Positions 43,780 to 53,125 are shown, counted from the stretch's first letter. The stretch is DNA of 57,066 bases from an uncultured Bacteroidales bacterium (GCA_944326235.1 CALVDH010000018.1:1-57066), one strand, 5' to 3'. A program made the numbers and translations. Notes: generated by a model not told the origin, from the sequence alone.

Positions 43780-43783
43780 CCTT

Positions 43784-44572
43784 ATGGAGTACTTTGTCAC
43801 CTGTGGCGGGATACCGGTACATGTCTCTGAGACAGGATCAGGTGACAATGCAGTTGTTTTGCTCCACGGTTATCTGGAGACATTGTATATATGGGAAGAC
43901 TTCAGGGCTCTTTTTCCTGAGTCTTCCCATATTATTTCTATAGATCTTCCCGGATTGGGGCTTACTGGCTCTGCTCCGGAGGTCAATTCTATGGAGTTCG
44001 ATGCTAAGGTTCTTTTTGCTCTTCTCGATAAACTTTCCATTGCAAAAGTCCTTATAGTCGGTCATTCCATGGGAGGGTATGTAGGACAGCGCTTCTTGAG
44101 GGACTATCCTGACCGTATTTCTGCCTTGGTCAATGTCAATTCCAATCCCTATGCCGATGATCCCCTGAAGGTAAAGGACAGGGAAAAGGAGATATCCTTT
44201 ATACTTAATGGAAAACTTGTTCAGTTGGCGCAGATAGCTATTCCGAACATGTATTCCAAGGCAAATCTAAGGAGTTGCGATGATAAGGTTGCGGAAACAG
44301 TAGAAATCTGCGAAACACATGACCCGGAAGGGGTTGCTGCAGTTGTCAGGGGATTAATGACACGTGATGACAATGTGGCTCTTCTCGCCTCCGCTATGGT
44401 ACCTGTGATGTTCATATACGGCGATTCGGACGTATATGCGCCTTTATCAAGGATTCAGCAGATCATGCATGATTTACCCGGTTGCCGTCATGAAATCGTA
44501 CCCGGTACCGGACATAATACCCACGTTGAGAATCCCAAGGCAGTCTACGACTTGGTTTCTTCGCTGCTGTAG
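43784..44572 (+). CDS. Alpha/beta-hydrolase fold protein
   Basis: 262 residues without signal peptide, so cytoplasmic. Motifs: LLHGYLETLYIWEDF (oxyanion loop), nucleophile elbow GHSMGGYVGQ with Ser95, the acid in IYGDSDVYAP and His in GTGHNTHVENP. A small-molecule esterase, thioesterase or hydrolase; substrate unknown. It follows frdB by four bases and may be expressed with it. The 3' end overlaps the convergent hflX gene by 28 bases. Confidence 0.88.
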   Translation: MEYFVTCGGIPVHVSETGSGDNAVVLLHGYLETLYIWEDFRALFPESSHIISIDLPGLGLTGSAPEVNSMEFDAKVLFALLDKLSIAKVLIVGHSMGGYVGQRFLRDYPDRISALVNVNSNPYADDPLKVKDREKEISFILNGKLVQLAQIAIPNMYSKANLRSCDDKVAETVEICETHDPEGVAAVVRGLMTRDDNVALLASAMVPVMFIYGDSDVYAPLSRIQQIMHDLPGCRHEIVPGTGHNTHVENPKAVYDLVSSLL

Positions 44573-45759
44573 GTTTCGTACAGCAGGTTGTTGAACGGGT
44601 ATCTGCCCTCATGTATGGATTTCACCATGCTGTAAAGGTCTTTTCTGAGTTTTTCTATATTAATCCTCTCTTTCGCTGAGATAAAAATGCAGGCTGAGTT
44701 CTCTTTAGCTACCCACATTTTCTCAAGTCTTTCCAGCGGAATGTTCTCGGGCTTCTCCTCCTCAAAGTCGTACTCTGATTTCTCCTTGTAGTTGTACGCG
44801 TCAATCTTGTTGAATACCATAAATATAGGCTTATCTTTAGCGCCTATGTCCATAAGAGTGGAGTTGACAGCCTTGATCTGTTCCTCAAAGTCCGGATGGG
44901 ATATGTCCACTACATGGAGAAGTATGTCTGCCTCCCTTACTTCGTCCAGGGTGCTTTTGAATGACTCAATCAGTTCTGTAGGCAGCTTTCTGATGAATCC
45001 TACCGTGTCGGACAGGAGGAAGGGCACGTTTTCTATAACTACCTTCCTTACCGTTGTGTCCAGTGTAGCAAACAACTTGTTCTCAGCGAATACATCGCTC
45101 TTGGACAACAGGTTCATCAGAGTGCTTTTTCCGGCGTTCGTGTAGCCTACCAGCGATACCCTTACAAGAGAGCCACGGTTTCCTCTCTGTGAGGCCATCT
45201 GTCGGTCTATCTTCTTGAGCTGCTCTTTCAGGAGACTTATTTTATTCAGAATGATTCTTCTGTCAGTCTCTATCTGGCTTTCTCCGGGACCTCTCATACC
45301 GATACCTCCCCGCTGTCTTTCCAGGTGTGTCCACATTCTGGTAAGTCTGGGCAAAAGGTATTGATACTGTGCAAGTTCTACCTGAGTCTTTGCGTATGCG
45401 GTCTTTGCCCGCTGGGCAAATATGTCCAGTATCAGGTTAGTTCTGTCAAGTATTCTGCATCCCAGTTCCTTTTCGAGGTTTCTGAGCTGTGAGGGACTGA
45501 GCTCATCGTCAAAGATAACGAGTCTGATTTCGTGCTCTTCGATGTAGGTCTTTATCTCTTCCAGTTTGCCCGAACCGACGTATGTCCTGGAATTTGCCCT
45601 TTCCATTTTCTGAGTGAACCTTTTCTCACTTCTTGCACCTGCTGTAAGTGCCAGGAATTCAAGTTCGTCCAGATTCTCCTTTATCCTTCTTTCGTCGGTT
45701 CCCTGAGGTATGACTGATACCGTTACTATTCTTTCAAATTCTTCTGTTTCCTGTTTCAT
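44545..45759 (-). CDS. hflX: Ribosome-associated GTPase HflX
   Basis: 404 residues. GTPase that splits or rescues ribosomes under stress. The N-terminal HflX domain is followed by a helical linker (LTRMWTHLERQRGGIGMRGPGESQIETDRR, a family signature), and the G domain with G1 GYTNAGKST, G3 DTVGFI, G4 NKID. The C-terminus is short. It probably reads through the 3' end of the convergent hydrolase gene. A terminator of the upstream tonB gene lies just before its start. Confidence 0.94.
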   Translation of the reverse strand: MKQETEEFERIVTVSVIPQGTDERRIKENLDELEFLALTAGARSEKRFTQKMERANSRTYVGSGKLEEIKTYIEEHEIRLVIFDDELSPSQLRNLEKELGCRILDRTNLILDIFAQRAKTAYAKTQVELAQYQYLLPRLTRMWTHLERQRGGIGMRGPGESQIETDRRIILNKISLLKEQLKKIDRQMASQRGNRGSLVRVSLVGYTNAGKSTLMNLLSKSDVFAENKLFATLDTTVRKVVIENVPFLLSDTVGFIRKLPTELIESFKSTLDEVREADILLHVVDISHPDFEEQIKAVNSTLMDIGAKDKPIFMVFNKIDAYNYKEKSEYDFEEEKPENIPLERLEKMWVAKENSACIFISAKERINIEKLRKDLYSMVKSIHEGRYPFNNLLYETYSSEETKS

Positions 45760-45765
45760 ATTCTC

Positions 45766-45803
45766 AAAAAAATGAGGCTTACTCTTTTCAGGGAAAGCCT
45801 CAT
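45766..45803 (-). terminator. Rho-independent terminator of tonB
   Basis: On the minus strand ATGAGGCTT pairs with AAGCCTCAT (9-bp stem), followed by seven T, between tonB and hflX. Confidence 0.85.
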
Positions 45804-45824
45804 CTAAGTTAACAATTGACCGTT

Positions 45825-46520
45825 TTAGTTTCTGAGCTGGAAGTAGATAGGGAAGTTGTAAGTTACACGTACAGCTTTATCCCTCTGTTTTCCAGGAGTC
45901 CATTTCGGGGACATCGAAACTACTCTGATAGCTTCCTGGTCCAGGGAAGGGTCAACACCTCTGAGCACCCTGATGTTGGTAAGCGAGCCGTCTGTCTCGA
46001 TGGTGAACTGGAGGGTCACACGCCCGGAGATACCGTTCTCACGGGCTACGTCCGGATATACCATGTTCTGGAACACCCATTTCGTGAATTCATTGGCGTC
46101 TCCACCGTTGAAAGAGGGCTTCTCCTCTACGAGTGTATAGGGAATAGGTGCTTCCTCGATGACCTCCTCAGCAACTTCTGCAACGTAGTCCATAATCTCA
46201 ACTCCGAGATCCGCTTCGTCCTCAAGGCTGATGAACAGGTCAGTATCGACAACGATGTCATCATCAACGACCTCAATCATATCGGACAGTACGGGAACCT
46301 TGGGAGCCTCGGGGGGCGGGGGAGGGGCCTCTGTAGTTACGGGTATCTGCTCTACTTCAACTGGTGCCGCTTCCTCCTGCTGGATGACGGACTCTGTCTT
46401 TTCACTGGTGCTCCACTCGAAAGCGCAAAGTATGACTCCGAGAGCTATGATAAGACCTAACTCTCTGTAGAACATCTTTTTGTTCTCGAGGTTCGCTTTA
46501 GGAGATTTTTTAACTTCCAT
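45825..46520 (-). CDS. tonB: Energy transducer TonB
   Basis: 231 residues. A membrane anchor (about 20-36, LGLIIALGVILCAFEW) is followed by a proline stretch (EAPPPPPEAP) and a long acidic spacer (about 80-115). The TonB C-terminal domain comes last: YPDVARENGISGRVTLQFTI, GVDPSLDQEAIRVVSMSPKWTPGKQ. It transmits proton-motive energy from ExbBD to outer-membrane receptors such as the SusC at 12388. No exbB/exbD is adjacent. A -7-like TACTTTTA lies at 46552-46559. Confidence 0.94.
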   Translation of the reverse strand: MEVKKSPKANLENKKMFYRELGLIIALGVILCAFEWSTSEKTESVIQQEEAAPVEVEQIPVTTEAPPPPPEAPKVPVLSDMIEVVDDDIVVDTDLFISLEDEADLGVEIMDYVAEVAEEVIEEAPIPYTLVEEKPSFNGGDANEFTKWVFQNMVYPDVARENGISGRVTLQFTIETDGSLTNIRVLRGVDPSLDQEAIRVVSMSPKWTPGKQRDKAVRVTYNFPIYFQLRN

Positions 46521-46610
46521 CTTATTTGTGTTTTTTCTAATTTTCCGAGTGTAAAAGTAGGAATAATTTCTGAATTAACACAAAAATTGTTGAAAAAACT
46601 GTTAAAAACT

Positions 46611-47552
46611 TTAGATAAGTCCGAGTTCGTGCAGAATCTTGTTGGTGTTTCTCTGCTTCTCGGCGCCCTCGTGGAATCTCTTCTCCTCGTCGGCTGTAAG
46701 TTCAACTTTTACAATGCCTTCAACGCCGTCCTTACCGATAACTACGGGAACACCGAGGCAGATGTCGTCCTCGCCGTACTCGCCGTTCTGGGGCACGCTG
46801 CAGGGGATGATTCTCTTCTCGTCGTGCAGGATAGCGCGGACGATGCTTGCTGCGCAGGCGCCGGGTGCGTAGTATGCTGAGGTACCCATCAGTTTGGTGA
46901 TGGTTGCACCGCCTACCATGGTGTCTGCTATCACTTTCTCGCGCTGCTCTGCTGTGAGGAGCTTCTCGATCTTGCCGCCCTTGTAGAGCACGCTGCTCAT
47001 CAGGGGAACCATTGTCGCATCGCCGTGTGCGCCGATAACCATGCCGTCAATCTCGCACATAGGCACGTTGAGAGCCTGGCTCAGGTAGTATGTAAAACGG
47101 CTGCTGTCCAGTGCGCCGCCCATACCGATGAGGTGGTTCTTCTTTACGCCGCTGGTCTTGTATGTAAGGTAGGTCATGGTGTCCATGGGGTTGGAGACCA
47201 TAACGATGAATGCCTCGGGGGAGTTCTTTACCACGTTGGCTACAACCTCGCTTACGATCTTTGCGTTGGTGCCGATGAGGTCCTCTCTGGACATACCCGG
47301 CTTGCGGGGCATACCGGAGGTGATGACTACTACGTCGGAGCCTGCTGTGGCCTCGTAGTTGTTGGTCACTCCTGTGATCTTGGTGTTGATACCCATTATT
47401 TTGGCAGACTGCTGGATGTCGATGGCCTTGCCCTCTGCGAAACCCTCTCTAACGTCGAGAAGTACGACTTCTTTGCAGATGTTCCAGCTTGCGAGTACGT
47501 TGGCGCAGGTTGCACCTACATTGCCAACTCCGATAACACTAACTTTTGACAT
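46611..47552 (-). CDS. mdh: Malate dehydrogenase
   Basis: 313 residues, LDH-like type. Interconverts malate and oxaloacetate with NAD, feeding fumarate for FrdAB in the reductive branch. N-terminal Rossmann motif VSVIGVGNVGATCANVL, substrate-loop motif MPRKPGMSREDL in which the Arg at the specificity position selects malate, VSNPMDTMTYL and catalytic His in VIGAHGDATM. The ATG at 47552 gives the normal N-terminus; the frame opens 39 bases further up. Confidence 0.96.
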   Translation of the reverse strand: MSKVSVIGVGNVGATCANVLASWNICKEVVLLDVREGFAEGKAIDIQQSAKIMGINTKITGVTNNYEATAGSDVVVITSGMPRKPGMSREDLIGTNAKIVSEVVANVVKNSPEAFIVMVSNPMDTMTYLTYKTSGVKKNHLIGMGGALDSSRFTYYLSQALNVPMCEIDGMVIGAHGDATMVPLMSSVLYKGGKIEKLLTAEQREKVIADTMVGGATITKLMGTSAYYAPGACAASIVRAILHDEKRIIPCSVPQNGEYGEDDICLGVPVVIGKDGVEGIVKVELTADEEKRFHEGAEKQRNTNKILHELGLI

Positions 47553-47603
47553 AGTTGTAATTTTATTAATTTTACAAAAATTTTTAAGCAAAAATCAGAC
47601 CGC

Positions 47604-48089
47604 ATGATAAGATTTGAAGTCATAGATGCAACCTTCAATTTGCGACGCAAAAATGCAATTAAAAATTGGATTAATGAAATCATTCTGAGTAAAAATCGCA
47701 AAACAGGCTCAGTAAATTATATATTTGCGTCCGACGACTATGTACTAAACGTAAACCGGCAGTACTTGGGTCACGATTACTTTACTGATATTATCACTTT
47801 CGATACATCCGACTACGAAGTCCCGACAACAGTCAGGCTGTCGGAAGGCATCCTTTCAGCAGACATAGTAATCAGTCTCGATACTGTACTTGCCAACAGT
47901 TCGACGTACGGCTCGACATTTTCTACTGAACTTTACAGAGTTATGGCACACGGTATCCTCCATCTTCTTGATTTCGATGATCATACTGAGCAGGAGAGAG
48001 CTCTGATGCGGGATGCTGAGGAACAGGCTTTGAAGTTGCTTCCCCAATTCGGTTTGGGCGAGGACCAGGTTTATCATTCAACTAAGTAA
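47604..48089 (+). CDS. ybeY: Endoribonuclease YbeY (rRNA maturation)
   Basis: 161 residues. Zinc-dependent RNase for 16S rRNA 3'-end maturation and ribosome quality control. The metal motif HGILHLLDFDDH is intact (three His) and is preceded by the DIITFDTSD and LSADIVISLDTV strands. Starts divergently from mdh; the 51-base gap is very AT-rich. It ends one base before mnmG. Confidence 0.95.
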   Translation: MIRFEVIDATFNLRRKNAIKNWINEIILSKNRKTGSVNYIFASDDYVLNVNRQYLGHDYFTDIITFDTSDYEVPTTVRLSEGILSADIVISLDTVLANSSTYGSTFSTELYRVMAHGILHLLDFDDHTEQERALMRDAEEQALKLLPQFGLGEDQVYHSTK

Positions 48090-48090
48090 G

Positions 48091-50064
48091 ATGCAAAGTC
48101 ATTACGATATTATTGTCATAGGGGCCGGACATGCTGGATGTGAGGCCGCCTATGCCTCTGCTGTCATGGGGGCGTCCACTCTGCTCATTACCATGGATCT
48201 CAATAAGATAGCCCAGATGTCCTGTAATCCTTCAGTTGGTGGAATTGCTAAAGGGCAGATAATCAGGGAGATAGATGCGCTGGGCGGTATGTCAGCAATA
48301 ATTACGGATGCAAGTACGCTCCAGTTCCGTATGCTCAACCGTTCAAAGGGTCCGGCAATGTGGAGTCCCCGCGCTCAGTGCGACAGGAACTCATATTCAC
48401 AGAACTGGAGATGGATTCTCGAGAATACTCCAGGTTTATATCTTTGGCAGGATACTGTCAGTAATTTCACTTTCTCGGAGCAAGGAGAAATACTTTCTTT
48501 GGAGACATCCCTGGGCGGCAGGTTCACGGCAAGCTATTACATTCTTACAGCCGGTACTTTCCTGAACGGGCGTATTTTCGTCGGAGACCGTACCGCCGAG
48601 GGTGGGAGAGTGGCCGAGCCATCATCCCATCTGATTTCCTCACAGCTCTGTGACCAGGGGATACAGACGTCCAGAATGAAGACCGGTACGCCGCCCCGCA
48701 TTGATGTCCGTTCTGTGAATCTTTCGCGTCTTATTCTCCAATCTGGTGACGAGTCGCCGGAAAAGTTTTCATACCTGCCGTATCTTTCTGCAGCGCAGCG
48801 TCAGGATATTCGTCAATTGAACTGCTATATCGCGCACACCAGTCCGAAGGTTCATGAAATCCTCCGCTCCGGTTTTGAAAGGTCCCCGCTTTTCTCGGGA
48901 AAGATAACCGGAATAGGACCCCGATATTGTCCAAGTATTGAAGATAAGCTCCGAACGTTTTCAGACAAGGACTCTCATCAGATATTCCTGGAACCCGAAG
49001 GAAGGAATTCTACTGAGTATTATCTTCAGGGTTTCTCATCTTCTCTTCCTTTCGAGATACAGTTTGAGGCTTTATCTCATGTCGATGGTTTCGAGGACGT
49101 CCATCTTTTGCGTCCAGCCTACGCCATCGAATATGATTATTTTGATCCTACACAGCTCGACCATACGCTTCGCTCGAAGGTCATTCCCAATCTCTATCTT
49201 GCCGGCCAGGTCAATGGAACAACCGGATATGAGGAGGCTGCAGCGCAAGGAATCGTCGCAGGAATCAACGCTGTACTTCGTAATAGAGGACAAGAGGAAT
49301 TTATTCTCACCCGTGATTCATCGTATATCGGTGTCCTAATTGATGATTTAGTTACCAAAGGTGTTGATGAGCCCTACAGGATGTTCACATCCAGAGCAGA
49401 ATACCGCATACTTCTCCGTCAGGACAATGCGGACGAGCGCCTGACGCCTCTGTCCCATAGAATAGGATTAGCTTCGGATTACAGGATGCGCCTTTTGGAA
49501 ATTAAGCGTACTTCAGTCACTGCTCTAGTCAAAGTTTGTTCACAGACACGTCCTTCAGTCGCAGATGTTAATCCTGTTTTGGATGCTCATGCAACATCGC
49601 TGCTAACGACCCCAAAGTCTATTACTTCTCTTGTTACTAGACCTCAGATTTCTTTATCAGATGTCCTGGAATTTGTTCCACGTGGAACAATCGACGAGAC
49701 TATCCATGCTTCGCAACTTCCACTATCTCTTCCAGACTTCTTACCTTCGTCTGCACTCCCAGAAACCTTTAAGAGTATTTGTCCGGAGAGCCCGTCTATT
49801 TTTTCTAATATAGTTGCCTCAACAGAGATTGCCATTAAGTACTCAGGCTATATACAGCGTGAGGCTGAACTTGCAAAGAAGTTGAAGAAGTTGGAGGGTC
49901 TGAAGATTCCTAATGATTTTGATTATTCGCGTATCGAGTCTCTCTCGATTGAGTCAAGGATGAAGCTTACTAGGCACCGGCCACGAACGATTGCTGAGGC
50001 TTCGCGTATTCCCGGAGTATCTCCTTCTGACATCTCAGTACTTCTTGTGTATTTCGGCAGGTAG
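48091..50064 (+). CDS. mnmG: tRNA uridine-5-carboxymethylaminomethyl enzyme MnmG (GidA)
   Basis: 657 residues. FAD enzyme that, with MnmE, adds the carboxymethylaminomethyl group to wobble U34 of certain tRNAs. FAD-binding IIVIGAGHAGCEAAYASA, ITMDLNKIAQMSCNPSVGGIAKG, MKTGTPPRID and NGTTGYEEAAAQGI are all present, as is the C-terminal helical domain ending RIPGVSPSDISVLLVYFG. Slightly longer than E. coli MnmG, with a Ser/Thr-rich insertion near residues 500-560. The codons for FVPRGT at 49672-49689 are a parS site. Confidence 0.96.
   Translation: MQSHYDIIVIGAGHAGCEAAYASAVMGASTLLITMDLNKIAQMSCNPSVGGIAKGQIIREIDALGGMSAIITDASTLQFRMLNRSKGPAMWSPRAQCDRNSYSQNWRWILENTPGLYLWQDTVSNFTFSEQGEILSLETSLGGRFTASYYILTAGTFLNGRIFVGDRTAEGGRVAEPSSHLISSQLCDQGIQTSRMKTGTPPRIDVRSVNLSRLILQSGDESPEKFSYLPYLSAAQRQDIRQLNCYIAHTSPKVHEILRSGFERSPLFSGKITGIGPRYCPSIEDKLRTFSDKDSHQIFLEPEGRNSTEYYLQGFSSSLPFEIQFEALSHVDGFEDVHLLRPAYAIEYDYFDPTQLDHTLRSKVIPNLYLAGQVNGTTGYEEAAAQGIVAGINAVLRNRGQEEFILTRDSSYIGVLIDDLVTKGVDEPYRMFTSRAEYRILLRQDNADERLTPLSHRIGLASDYRMRLLEIKRTSVTALVKVCSQTRPSVADVNPVLDAHATSLLTTPKSITSLVTRPQISLSDVLEFVPRGTIDETIHASQLPLSLPDFLPSSALPETFKSICPESPSIFSNIVASTEIAIKYSGYIQREAELAKKLKKLEGLKIPNDFDYSRIESLSIESRMKLTRHRPRTIAEASRIPGVSPSDISVLLVYFGR
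49673..49690. promoter_or_regulatory. parS site 1 (ParB/Spo0J binding), inside mnmG
   Basis: TTGTTCCACGTGGAACAA is a perfect 18-base palindrome. Its core TGTTCCACGTGGAACA differs from the classical bacterial parS (TGTTTCACGTGAAACA) at two symmetric positions. Confidence 0.85.
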
Positions 50065-50066
50065 TT

Positions 50067-50080
50067 GTTCCACGTGGAAC
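50067..50080. promoter_or_regulatory. parS site 2, in the gap after mnmG
   Basis: GTTCCACGTGGAAC, a perfect 14-base palindrome (with one more base each side it reads TGTTCCACGTGGAACG). It sits exactly in the 19-base gap between the convergent ends of mnmG and the GNAT gene, 391 bases from parS site 1 (centre to centre). Confidence 0.85.
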
Positions 50081-50083
50081 GTA

Positions 50084-50902
50084 TTACTCCATCGCAAAAC
50101 TGAAGACTGCGGAACTGTCGGGTAGGAGCGAGAATGGTTTGCAAAGTAAGTACTCTTCTCTGGAGTCTTGTGCCGTAGGAGTGGATAGAAGGACGCTTGC
50201 AGCATCCGGATACAGAATGCGGAGGGCTGATAGAATGACCGGTAAGGATGTCATTTCTATGTCAAGACCTGCCTCTTCGCATATTATGACGCCGTTGTCT
50301 TCGGGGGAGGGGTAGGATAGGAGGTAGGACTCACCGCCGTTGATCTCTACGGCATGTCCCCGGCAGTAACCGATATAGGACAAAATGTATCCACAGGTGT
50401 CTTCCGGCCACTCTACCAGTCCTGTCCCGCTGTAGAACCTGCGACGGAGGGAATGGTAGCGCACGGCGGACAACGGGCTTGTCTCTATTTCTGCCGGTAT
50501 CATGGGTAGTGGAAGTGTCTCCTGATGCCTGTATATATTATAGGAGTAACCTTGCCTTTGATAATATCCGAACAGTGTCGGGCCCGCAGGCCTCAATAGG
50601 AAGAATTCCATACTCTCATTCTCCATGCAGTGCCGCTCGACTTCCTGCAGCAGTTTGATGGCGTAGCCGCGCCCGCGCTGAGCCGGATCGGTGCATACCC
50701 CGTAGACGTAGCCTCCGGTGTGTCCTTTGTAGGAGACAGGAAAAACAGAGAGAGCGGAGACTGTCTTCCCCTCCCTCTCCAGAGTGTATGTCCTGCAAAG
50801 TCGGAATCCTTGTCCGAAGAACAGATCCAGAAATGAGGAGTCTGCTTCGAAACACTGCTTCCAAAGGCGGCGGAGGGCAGGTATGTTATCGGTAGATCTC
50901 AC
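50084..50902 (-). CDS. GNAT-family N-acetyltransferase
   Basis: 272 residues. The acetyl-CoA-binding motif A is clear (YGVCTDPAQRGRGYAIKLLQEVERHC) followed by LLRPAGPTLFGYYQRQGY. The C-terminal 130 residues form a second domain, as in Eis-like two-domain acetyltransferases. The acetyl acceptor is unknown. The start overlaps the 3' end of the acyl-CoA ligase gene by 17 bases, so the two are co-transcribed. Confidence 0.85.
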   Translation of the reverse strand: MRSTDNIPALRRLWKQCFEADSSFLDLFFGQGFRLCRTYTLEREGKTVSALSVFPVSYKGHTGGYVYGVCTDPAQRGRGYAIKLLQEVERHCMENESMEFFLLRPAGPTLFGYYQRQGYSYNIYRHQETLPLPMIPAEIETSPLSAVRYHSLRRRFYSGTGLVEWPEDTCGYILSYIGYCRGHAVEINGGESYLLSYPSPEDNGVIICEEAGLDIEMTSLPVILSALRILYPDAASVLLSTPTAQDSREEYLLCKPFSLLPDSSAVFSFAME

Positions 50903-52667
50903 TTATGATGCCGCTGTATCGGGATGTAAGTTTTGCCCGCTTCAGTTTCAGAGTCTGGGACAGAAGGCCGTTGGAGGGAGTCCATTCATCGCATACGATA
51001 CGCTCGCGCTTTATCTGTTCGTGAGGAGCCAGTTTGGAGTTGGTCTGGTCTACGATGCTGTGGAGAAACGCGACTGCCTTGGGGTCAGCTGCCAGCTGTT
51101 TGTCGTCCAGTTCTCCTAGTCCGTTCTCTTGGGCCCAGTGGCGCAGATGGTCGAAATCGGGGATGATGACGGCAGAGGCAAACTTCTGATTTTCCCCGAA
51201 GACAAAACAGTTCTGGATGTACGGTGACTCCTTGAGAAGGTTCTCGATTACCTGCGGGGCTACGTATTTGCCGAGAGAGAGTTTGAAGATTTCCTTCTTG
51301 CGGTCAGTTATCTGAAGGTACTTGCCGTCTACCAGGCGGCCGATATCTCCGGTGTGGAGGAATCCGTCTGAATCGATTACTTCGCTGGTGGCTTCGGGAT
51401 TCTTGTAGTAACCGAGCATGACGTGGGGCCCTTTGGTGAGAATCTCGCCGTCCTCGGCAAACTTCAGTTCTGTGCGTTCCATCGGCTTGCCGACGGTTCC
51501 GATGATGTTGATGCCCTCCACCGGATTGTTCACTGCGATGACGGGGGAGGCCTCGGTCATGCCGTAGCCTTCGTAGATATGGAGGCGTGCGGCATTGAAG
51601 AGCCGGATGATCTTGGCCTGTATGGAAGAGCCGCCGGATACTATGAGCATCTCGTGACCGCCGAGATTGTCTCTCCATTTGCTGTAGACGAGTCGGTCGT
51701 ATAGGTTGCGTTTCGCTCTGTATATCAGACTCTTATTGTAGTTGTCATAGTTGTTGGCAAAGTCCCATGCGAGCCGGTAGACAGTCTTTTTGAAGCCTTT
51801 CAGATGCTTGCCGGCCGCTTCCAGCTTCGAGTACATCATTTCTAAAACACGCGGCACAGCACAGAATCCATCGGCGTGACAGTCGGCCAAATCCCTGGCC
51901 AAAGTGCCTAAACTCTCTGCGTAATAGATACTTATGCCGATATACTGGTACTCGTAGTTCATGCTTCTCTCGTAGACGTGGCACAGGGGTAGGAAGCTGA
52001 GCATCTTCTGGTCGGAGCGGACGGTCTGCTTGACGGCATGACCGTAGGCGTTGAACATCAGGTTGTGGTGGGAGAGTACTACGCCTTTTGGGGTACCGGT
52101 GGTGCCGGAGGTATAGATGATGGAGACGGGCTCGTCAGTACCGGTTTCTGCCTTAATCTTCTCTATCACAGGCTTCTGGACAAGTTCCACACGTTCTCCT
52201 GTCTGATATAAATCCCTGAAACACTGGATGTTGTCCGAGTCATCCATGAGTATTATCCGTGCCGGATGCTCCATCTTCCGTACTATCGGCTCTATTTTGC
52301 GGTACTGGCTCATGGTCCCGATGATGATGATCCTGGCATCGCTGTGGTTGAATATATAGAGGTATTCGTCGGCACTTAGGGTGGGGTAGACGGGCACGTG
52401 TATGAGGCCGGCCATGCTCAGGCCCATGTCGGTGAAGTTCCATTCGGGCCGGTTGTTGCAGATGGTCACGACCTTGTCGCCCTTGCCGTATCCCATGGAT
52501 GAGAGGGCGTAGGCAATGAGATGTGAATAGCGTACGTAGTCCTTGACACTGAATCGGATCCATTCCTTACCGCTGCGGCGGCAGAGCATATCCTGTTTGT
52601 CCGGAAACCTCTCTTCGAGCTTGGTCAGGAGGTCGTAGATGTGGGCGACTTCTTGTAACATAGGCAT
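50886..52667 (-). CDS. Long-chain fatty acid--CoA ligase (AMP-forming)
   Basis: 593 residues. Adenylate-forming enzyme activating fatty acids to acyl-CoA. P-loop motif IIYTSGTTGTPKGVVLSHHN, IYEGYGMTEASPVIAVNNP (A5), FLHTGDIGRLVDGKYLQITDRKKE (A7-A8), and a C-terminal KRERIVCDEW tail region; the last Lys motif region is short. No membrane segment. Two ATGs (52667, 52661) lie at the start. A -7 box is at 52687-52694, and the gene starts just beyond the gcvH terminator. Confidence 0.93.
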   Translation of the reverse strand: MPMLQEVAHIYDLLTKLEERFPDKQDMLCRRSGKEWIRFSVKDYVRYSHLIAYALSSMGYGKGDKVVTICNNRPEWNFTDMGLSMAGLIHVPVYPTLSADEYLYIFNHSDARIIIIGTMSQYRKIEPIVRKMEHPARIILMDDSDNIQCFRDLYQTGERVELVQKPVIEKIKAETGTDEPVSIIYTSGTTGTPKGVVLSHHNLMFNAYGHAVKQTVRSDQKMLSFLPLCHVYERSMNYEYQYIGISIYYAESLGTLARDLADCHADGFCAVPRVLEMMYSKLEAAGKHLKGFKKTVYRLAWDFANNYDNYNKSLIYRAKRNLYDRLVYSKWRDNLGGHEMLIVSGGSSIQAKIIRLFNAARLHIYEGYGMTEASPVIAVNNPVEGINIIGTVGKPMERTELKFAEDGEILTKGPHVMLGYYKNPEATSEVIDSDGFLHTGDIGRLVDGKYLQITDRKKEIFKLSLGKYVAPQVIENLLKESPYIQNCFVFGENQKFASAVIIPDFDHLRHWAQENGLGELDDKQLAADPKAVAFLHSIVDQTNSKLAPHEQIKRERIVCDEWTPSNGLLSQTLKLKRAKLTSRYSGIISEIYR

Positions 52668-52686
52668 AAGAATTTAGTGTTTCTGA

Positions 52687-52694
52687 CAAAGATA
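52687..52694 (-). promoter_or_regulatory. Predicted -7 box of the acyl-CoA ligase gene
   Basis: TATCTTTG on the minus strand, 19 bases before the ATG at 52667. Its -33 region lies within the gcvH terminator hairpin, so the two signals share DNA. Confidence 0.5.
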
Positions 52695-52696
52695 CG

Positions 52697-52724
52697 AAAA
52701 AGGCCGGACATTCCTGCCCGGCCT
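52697..52724 (-). terminator. Rho-independent terminator of gcvH
   Basis: On the minus strand AGGCCGG and CCGGCCT form a 7-bp GC stem followed by five T, 26 bases after the gcvH stop. Confidence 0.82.
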
Positions 52725-52750
52725 GTGCTGTTATGTGTACACTTTTCAGA

Positions 52751-53125
52751 CTAGAGGATGGCTGTGTATGCGTCGGCGTCCATCAGCTCATCGAGCTCAG
52801 CGGGGTTGGTGAGCTTGATCTTGATCATCCAGCCCTCTCCGTAAGGATCGGTGTTGACAGTCTGGGGAGCTCCCTCGAGAGCAGCGTTGACCTCGATGAT
52901 CTCACCGGATACAGGCATGAAGGCATCGGCGACTGTCTTAACGGCCTCGATGGCTCCGAAAACCTCTTCCTTGTCAAGGGTCTCGCCCTGTGTCTGAATG
53001 TCTACGAAGACGATGTCTCCGAGCTGATCCTGAGCGTAATCGGTGATGCCGACGGTTGCTACATCGCCGTCAACCTTTACCCACTCGTGATCCTTGGTGT
53101 ACTTCAAATTGCTAGGTATGTTCAT
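52751..53125 (-). CDS. gcvH: Glycine cleavage system H protein
   Basis: 124 residues. Small lipoyl carrier of the glycine cleavage complex; the lipoylated residue is Lys63 in [15 protein letters not shown]. The pattern [28 protein letters not shown] is typical. Other complex genes (gcvP, gcvT, lpd) are not in the window, so it stands alone with its own promoter (-7 box 53156-53163) and terminator. Confidence 0.97.
   Translation of the reverse strand: MNIPSNLKYTKDHEWVKVDGDVATVGITDYAQDQLGDIVFVDIQTQGETLDKEEVFGAIEAVKTVADAFMPVSGEIIEVNAALEGAPQTVNTDPYGEGWMIKIKLTNPAELDELMDADAYTAIL

Noticed and set aside
44345..44365. GACACGTGATG as a third parS site
   Set aside because: Only the central CACGTG matches; the flanks are not palindromic.
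46521..46610. AT-rich gap between mdh and tonB as a replication origin
   Set aside because: No DnaA-like boxes, only A/T runs; better read as the tonB promoter region.
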